The translations under genes and the position numbers were made by a program. A model generated the notes under the pieces. It did no database searches. It saw only the letters and a list, made by a program, of their open reading frames with translations, and had not been told where the DNA came from. A DNA stretch of 64,000 nucleotides from Pegea sp. RAD2-039 (lineage: Eukaryota; Chordata; Thaliacea; Salpida; Salpidae), in contig JAQGEQ010000071.1 of assembly GCA_034620365.1 (NCBI GenBank), forward strand, positions 1,116,001-1,180,000. The letters run 5' to 3'. Shown here one piece after another: positions 60,333-64,000 of the stretch. The stretch's first letter is position 1. The number at the start of each line of letters is the position of its first letter.

Positions 60333-62241
60333 GGCTTAAACTTTAAAAATGTAAACATGACTTCAAAATAAAGATACCGCACATTGCTATCAAAAGTTAA
60401 ACAGCCTTAATCAAGAATTTGTTTTGGAAAAGTAGTTTATAAGTATTATGACATCACTTTAACATACGTTTTTGGGGAATTTTAAGAAAGTCCTGATATT
60501 TTAGTTGTAGTTCAATTTCTACTAGAGTTAGTTTCTACTTTTGTTATCTTCTGCTTTAGTTCTTCGAGGCAGTTTATCTGGCTGCTTTCAAGTTTTTCGA
60601 GCCTGTGTTATATAAAATCAAGTATATATAGATGTAAAGTAGTATTGCTTCGTGTTGGCAATCGCTTGTTTCATGCCCGCTTTATAATAGAATAGAGCTC
60701 TCTTAAAGAGTAATTATAATTACAGAATACAAAAGACGTTAGTGTCTAAAAAGCTGTAATAGACAACAAAATCTCATCTAAAATATTTAAGAGAGAAACA
60801 AAGCAGTTTTTATTAGAGCTATAGTGTTTGCTCGGTGAAAAGTAAATGAAATTTACCTGCCTTACAAATATATCTAGCTGATTAAATATCTTTATACTTT
60901 TTATAATTTAGTTTCTTTTTATTGATTCTCCAACTTTCTTTTTTAAGATACTTTGTTTTGTAACTTTCCTCTAAACTGGTTTTTCATACATTTGTATAGT
61001 TTTGCATCAACCTCAGGATTCGTCTGTAAGTCAAGTTTAGCTAGGTGTTGCTTGCCAAGAAGTTTTTACAATTCAAGCTTGTAAATCAGCTTATCTATTT
61101 TTTATTATATTTATCATTGAATTCAAAAAATATTCAAAAAATTTGTTATGATCGGTCATGCAGTTCTACTTTGGTTGTAGCTCTAAAACTTAAAACTGAT
61201 GCATTGAATATTGCAAAATATTAAAAAGACAAAAATAAGTCTTCATTAAAAGAATTTTTATTATCAATAATTTTAAAAGATAATATTGTTTTTGAATTGG
61301 ACAATAAATTTAGAGTTTCTAGATCAACTTTGGTGTGAGCTTATATGGGTATCAAATCATAATTTCCTTGAGGCGTTTCTCATTACTTGAGCATTAAATA
61401 GTTTAATACTGAAGTTTTAAATGTATTTTTACAATATGAAAGTAAAATTATTATTGTCAGAAGTTTTATATCAAGGATTTATCAAAATTTTCAACAAAAT
61501 TACAGCTTATTTTTAATTTTATTTCAAAGAATTAATTTAGTTTTGCTTTTGTAACTATTACGTTTGTAATATATATAATCAATAATGTATAATCTCATTG
61601 ACAATAGTTTTTTAATTATAAAAAATTATTAATTTATATATTCTATAACATTATTTAATCGTTTGTGTGTTTAATTTTTCATGATTTTTGAATATCAACT
61701 ATTATATGAAAAAATAATTAATTAGATTCAAAAATGACTTTTTATATCATTGAAATTCTACAAAATATTTGCAACAAAATAATCATAAAATGTTTAACCT
61801 TCAAAATTTTGTGATCTTTGTATACTTATAAATATCAGATTATTAATTTAATGTTTTAATACAATTTTAAAAAGGTTTTTTACTGGAAACATTTTTTTAA
61901 TGTTAAAATTGTTGATATCATCTCAAAATGCTGTCTTGAACTTAAGTTTGTTTGATTAAAGTTTGCAAATCTGAAAAAAAATTTGAAAACTTTTTTTTAA
62001 TTATAATGATTGAAAAAATATTTATAAATCTTTCTTGATTTCTTTCATAGTTGTATCAACATATATAAGTCTAATTTTGAGGCTTAGAATAAGTTAAGAT
62101 AGTTTCTTGATTAACCTTCATTAAATTCTTTTATTTAAAAACTATTTTGTGCTGTTTTATGTCAATACTTTTCAAATTGTATATAAATAATATATTATAG
62201 TTTTAATATATTATAGTTTTAAGGATATACTTGGCAAAAAA
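60333..62241. other. Intergenic region between divergent genes, with one possible orphan exon
   Basis: Mostly AT-rich. On the minus strand, 60512-60602 has an acceptor (ATAACACAG) followed by a 29-codon open frame with leucines spaced as in a coiled coil (LEKLESSQINCLEELKQK) ending in TGA. No partner exon was found. It could be a 5' untranslated exon, an orphan exon of a decayed gene, or chance. The remainder shows nothing. Confidence 0.25.
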
Positions 62242-62850
62242 ATGAATAGTTCACTTAAATTTGGTGTTCCTAATATTAATTTGGAAGAAGTCAGTGCTTT
62301 AAACCATAATAGGTCAATAACATTTGTGAACACATTCATTAGTAGAACTTCTGACTTTCTGAATAGGTATGCATCTAAAGCTGAAGAAAATCTATCTGCT
62401 CAAACACTAGAAATGCAAAAGTTAGAGATAGCAATAAACATTATTGAAGAAAAACTTGCCTCTATTCCAAGTCTAAAAGATTTTAAAGCTACAGCTGTAA
62501 TAGAACAAGAAAATAATTCAACAACTAAAACTGAAGAAAAGTCTGTTCAAAGTGAAGAACCAAAACCATCAGATACTTTTGTTGAAGAAAAAGATGCAAA
62601 CACAAATTTAGAATCAACTCAGCCAGTTGAAGAGAATTTTATTAAAGTTAAAGATGATTCGAGATATTCTAAATATTTCAAAATGGTTAATGTTGGTGTA
62701 CCTAAAATGGCTGTTGAAAATAAAATGAGACAAGAGGGCCTAAACCCTGATTTGTTGGATACACCTGATGCCCCATGTCCTCAAGAAGAAGAAGTTAGTG
62801 ATTTTAGTGGTGATGATAGTGGGTCTACAGCAAGTGGATTTAGTGATTAA
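62242..62850 (+). CDS. WASHC3: WASH complex subunit 3 (CCDC53)
   Basis: A subunit of the WASH complex, which activates Arp2/3 on endosomes and supports retromer-dependent sorting. A single open frame of 202 residues, without introns. The N-terminal helical region ITFVNTFISRTSDFLNRYA, then EIAINIIEEKLASIP, forms the conserved coiled coil. A low-complexity acidic/Thr-Gln linker follows. The conserved C-terminal block reads DDSRYSKYFKMVNVGVP, then MRQEGLNPDLLDTPDAP, and the protein ends in an acidic Ser-rich tail. Length is close to human (194). It is followed 198 bases later by cyclin C on the same strand. Confidence 0.95.
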   Translation: MNSSLKFGVPNINLEEVSALNHNRSITFVNTFISRTSDFLNRYASKAEENLSAQTLEMQKLEIAINIIEEKLASIPSLKDFKATAVIEQENNSTTKTEEKSVQSEEPKPSDTFVEEKDANTNLESTQPVEENFIKVKDDSRYSKYFKMVNVGVPKMAVENKMRQEGLNPDLLDTPDAPCPQEEEVSDFSGDDSGSTASGFSD

Positions 62851-63012
62851 ATTTTGTTCTTATTAAAACTTAAACTTGTGCAATCATTTGTAATTTTTTT
62901 ATCTTATTGTTTATTTATCATTTATTCATGTAATAATTGTCTGTCCATTTTATTTAAATAATTTAATACTAGTAATTGAAAAGTATTACATGAAATTACA
63001 ATTTATATAATT

Positions 63013-63024
63013 TGTGTCATACAG
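63013..63024 (+). promoter_or_regulatory. Candidate 3' splice acceptor just upstream of cyclin C
   Basis: TTGTGTCATACAG ends at 63024, 24 bases before the cyclin C ATG, inside the 198-base gap after WASHC3. As the coding sequence has no intron, this could be a trans-splice (spliced-leader) acceptor of a two-gene operon or the end of a short 5' UTR intron. The polypyrimidine tract is weak. Confidence 0.25.
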
Positions 63025-63048
63025 GTTAACTTTATTAGTAGTTTTAAT

Positions 63049-63879
63049 ATGGCGGGAAATTTTTGGAAAAGCTCCCATAACCAGCAATGGATTTTTGATA
63101 GAGAACACATAACTTTTCAAAGAAAAGAAGATTTGAAAATATTATCTGAAACTGAATATCAAAAAGTTATGATTTTTTTCACAAATGTCATTCAAAGTAT
63201 TGGAGAAGCTGTGAAGGTGCCCCAGCAAGTAATAGCTACTGCTATAGTGTATTTGAAAAGATTTTATACAAAATATTCTTTTCAAAGTTGTGATCCTTTA
63301 CTATTAGCACCGACATGTATATACCTTGCATCAAAAGTTGAGGAGTTTGGACCTCTATCTAACACTAGACTCATGACAATGACACAAAATGTGATCAAGC
63401 AAAAATTTTCATATGCATTCAGTGAGTTTGGATATAGCATAAAGCAGTTATGGGAATGTGAATTTTATCTAATGGAGCTTGTAGATTGTTGCTTGGTAGT
63501 TTATCATCCTTATAGACAGTTGATACAATATGTGAATGATTTAAAAATTTCTGATAGTAGTGATATACTTGCAAAAGCTTGGAGTATTTTAAATGATACT
63601 TACCGCACAGATGTCATTCTTATGTATCCACCTTACATGGTAGCATTAGCAAGCTTGCATATGGCGTGTACATCTCATGGTGTAGAGGAAAAAGTCCGTG
63701 ATTGGTTTGTTGATTTGAACGTTGATATTGATAAATTAATGGAAATTACTGTTATTATTTATGATTTACAAGAAATTTGGACGAATTTTGATTTAAAATC
63801 TGAAGTTGAAGGACTGCTTAAAAAAATCCCGAAGCCATGTTTAACACTAGATAGCAAACCAGATGTAAACACATCTTAA
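63049..63879 (+). CDS. CCNC: Cyclin C
   Basis: Partner of CDK8/19 in the Mediator kinase module; nuclear, regulates RNA polymerase II transcription, with stress roles at mitochondria in some animals. A 276-residue intronless frame starts MAGNFWKSSHNQQWI, almost the family start. It keeps the cyclin box: VPQQVIATAIVYLKRFY, LLLAPTCIYLASKVEEFG, FSYAFSEFG, LWECEFYLMELVDCCLVVYH and NDTYRTDVILMYPPYMVALA. Length is near human (283). Human cyclin C has many introns, so the intronless state is notable. The 3' UTR continues past the window end (63880-64000, nothing else recognised). Confidence 0.97.
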   Translation: MAGNFWKSSHNQQWIFDREHITFQRKEDLKILSETEYQKVMIFFTNVIQSIGEAVKVPQQVIATAIVYLKRFYTKYSFQSCDPLLLAPTCIYLASKVEEFGPLSNTRLMTMTQNVIKQKFSYAFSEFGYSIKQLWECEFYLMELVDCCLVVYHPYRQLIQYVNDLKISDSSDILAKAWSILNDTYRTDVILMYPPYMVALASLHMACTSHGVEEKVRDWFVDLNVDIDKLMEITVIIYDLQEIWTNFDLKSEVEGLLKKIPKPCLTLDSKPDVNTS

Positions 63880-64000
63880 CATTTTGTTTTTTCTCAAATT
63901 TTTCTCTTTTTTATTTACTATGTTTTTATGTAAAACTGATTACATTTATATCTCAGCTTTTGGATAGTTTTAGTAAATATATTTTGAAATTGTTTCATAA

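Noticed and set aside
1-64000. CRISPR arrays, bacterial operons or prophage
   Set aside because: Spliced metazoan genes and LINEs throughout; no spaced direct repeats or ribosome-binding sites that would fit a prokaryote.

Overview
This is a window of an AT-rich animal nuclear genome: multi-exon genes with GT-AG introns, many of them only 50-150 bases long, long AT-rich spacers and decayed LINE retrotransposons. An Xlox/Pdx ParaHox gene means Metazoa. A nicotinamidase, which vertebrates lack, together with Xlox, which insects and nematodes lack, points to an invertebrate bilaterian outside those two groups. A spiralian is my guess; the species cannot be fixed from the sequence. All gene models below were built by hand from splice sites and reading frame.

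Layout: 1-3776 (+) is the 3' part of a CC2D1A/B-type gene. 5979-7704 (-) is a short K50 paired-like homeobox gene resembling Dmbx. 9.1-10.8 kb holds LINE 3' fragments. 14254-21962 (-) is Xlox with a 5.2 kb intron and an unusual intron inside the homeodomain. 22.6-23.8 kb is a LINE relic. 24166-28891 (-) and 35891-40794 (+) are two complete large-subunit ribonucleotide reductase genes facing away from each other, separated by a 7 kb spacer filled with LINE copies, one of them nested. 45193-50541 (+) is a secreted protein with five CCP (sushi) modules. 52.4-53.6 kb is another LINE relic. 54365-55953 (+) is a nicotinamidase. 56706-60332 (-) is a beta-lactamase-fold protein that has lost its catalytic residues. 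62242-62850 and 63049-63879 (+) are intronless WASHC3 and cyclin C genes, 198 bases apart.

The main discovery candidate is the ribonucleotide reductase pair. The two genes form an inverted repeat that is almost identical through exons, introns and 3' flank, yet they differ strongly in two islands. One is the first two exons (N-terminal ATP-cone, 19 of 36 residues differ by my count). The other is exons 7-9 (residues 210-292, 31 of 83 differ), which carry effector loops 1 and 2. The catalytic residues are intact in both. This mosaic fits two old paralogues homogenised by gene conversion everywhere except where allosteric control is set. Only the plus-strand copy has an upstream E2F-type site.

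Other notable points are the pseudoenzyme, a 3'-terminal hairpin shared by LINE copies with one compensatory base pair, and Xlox and a Dmbx-like gene as neighbours with no Gsx or Cdx recognised nearby.
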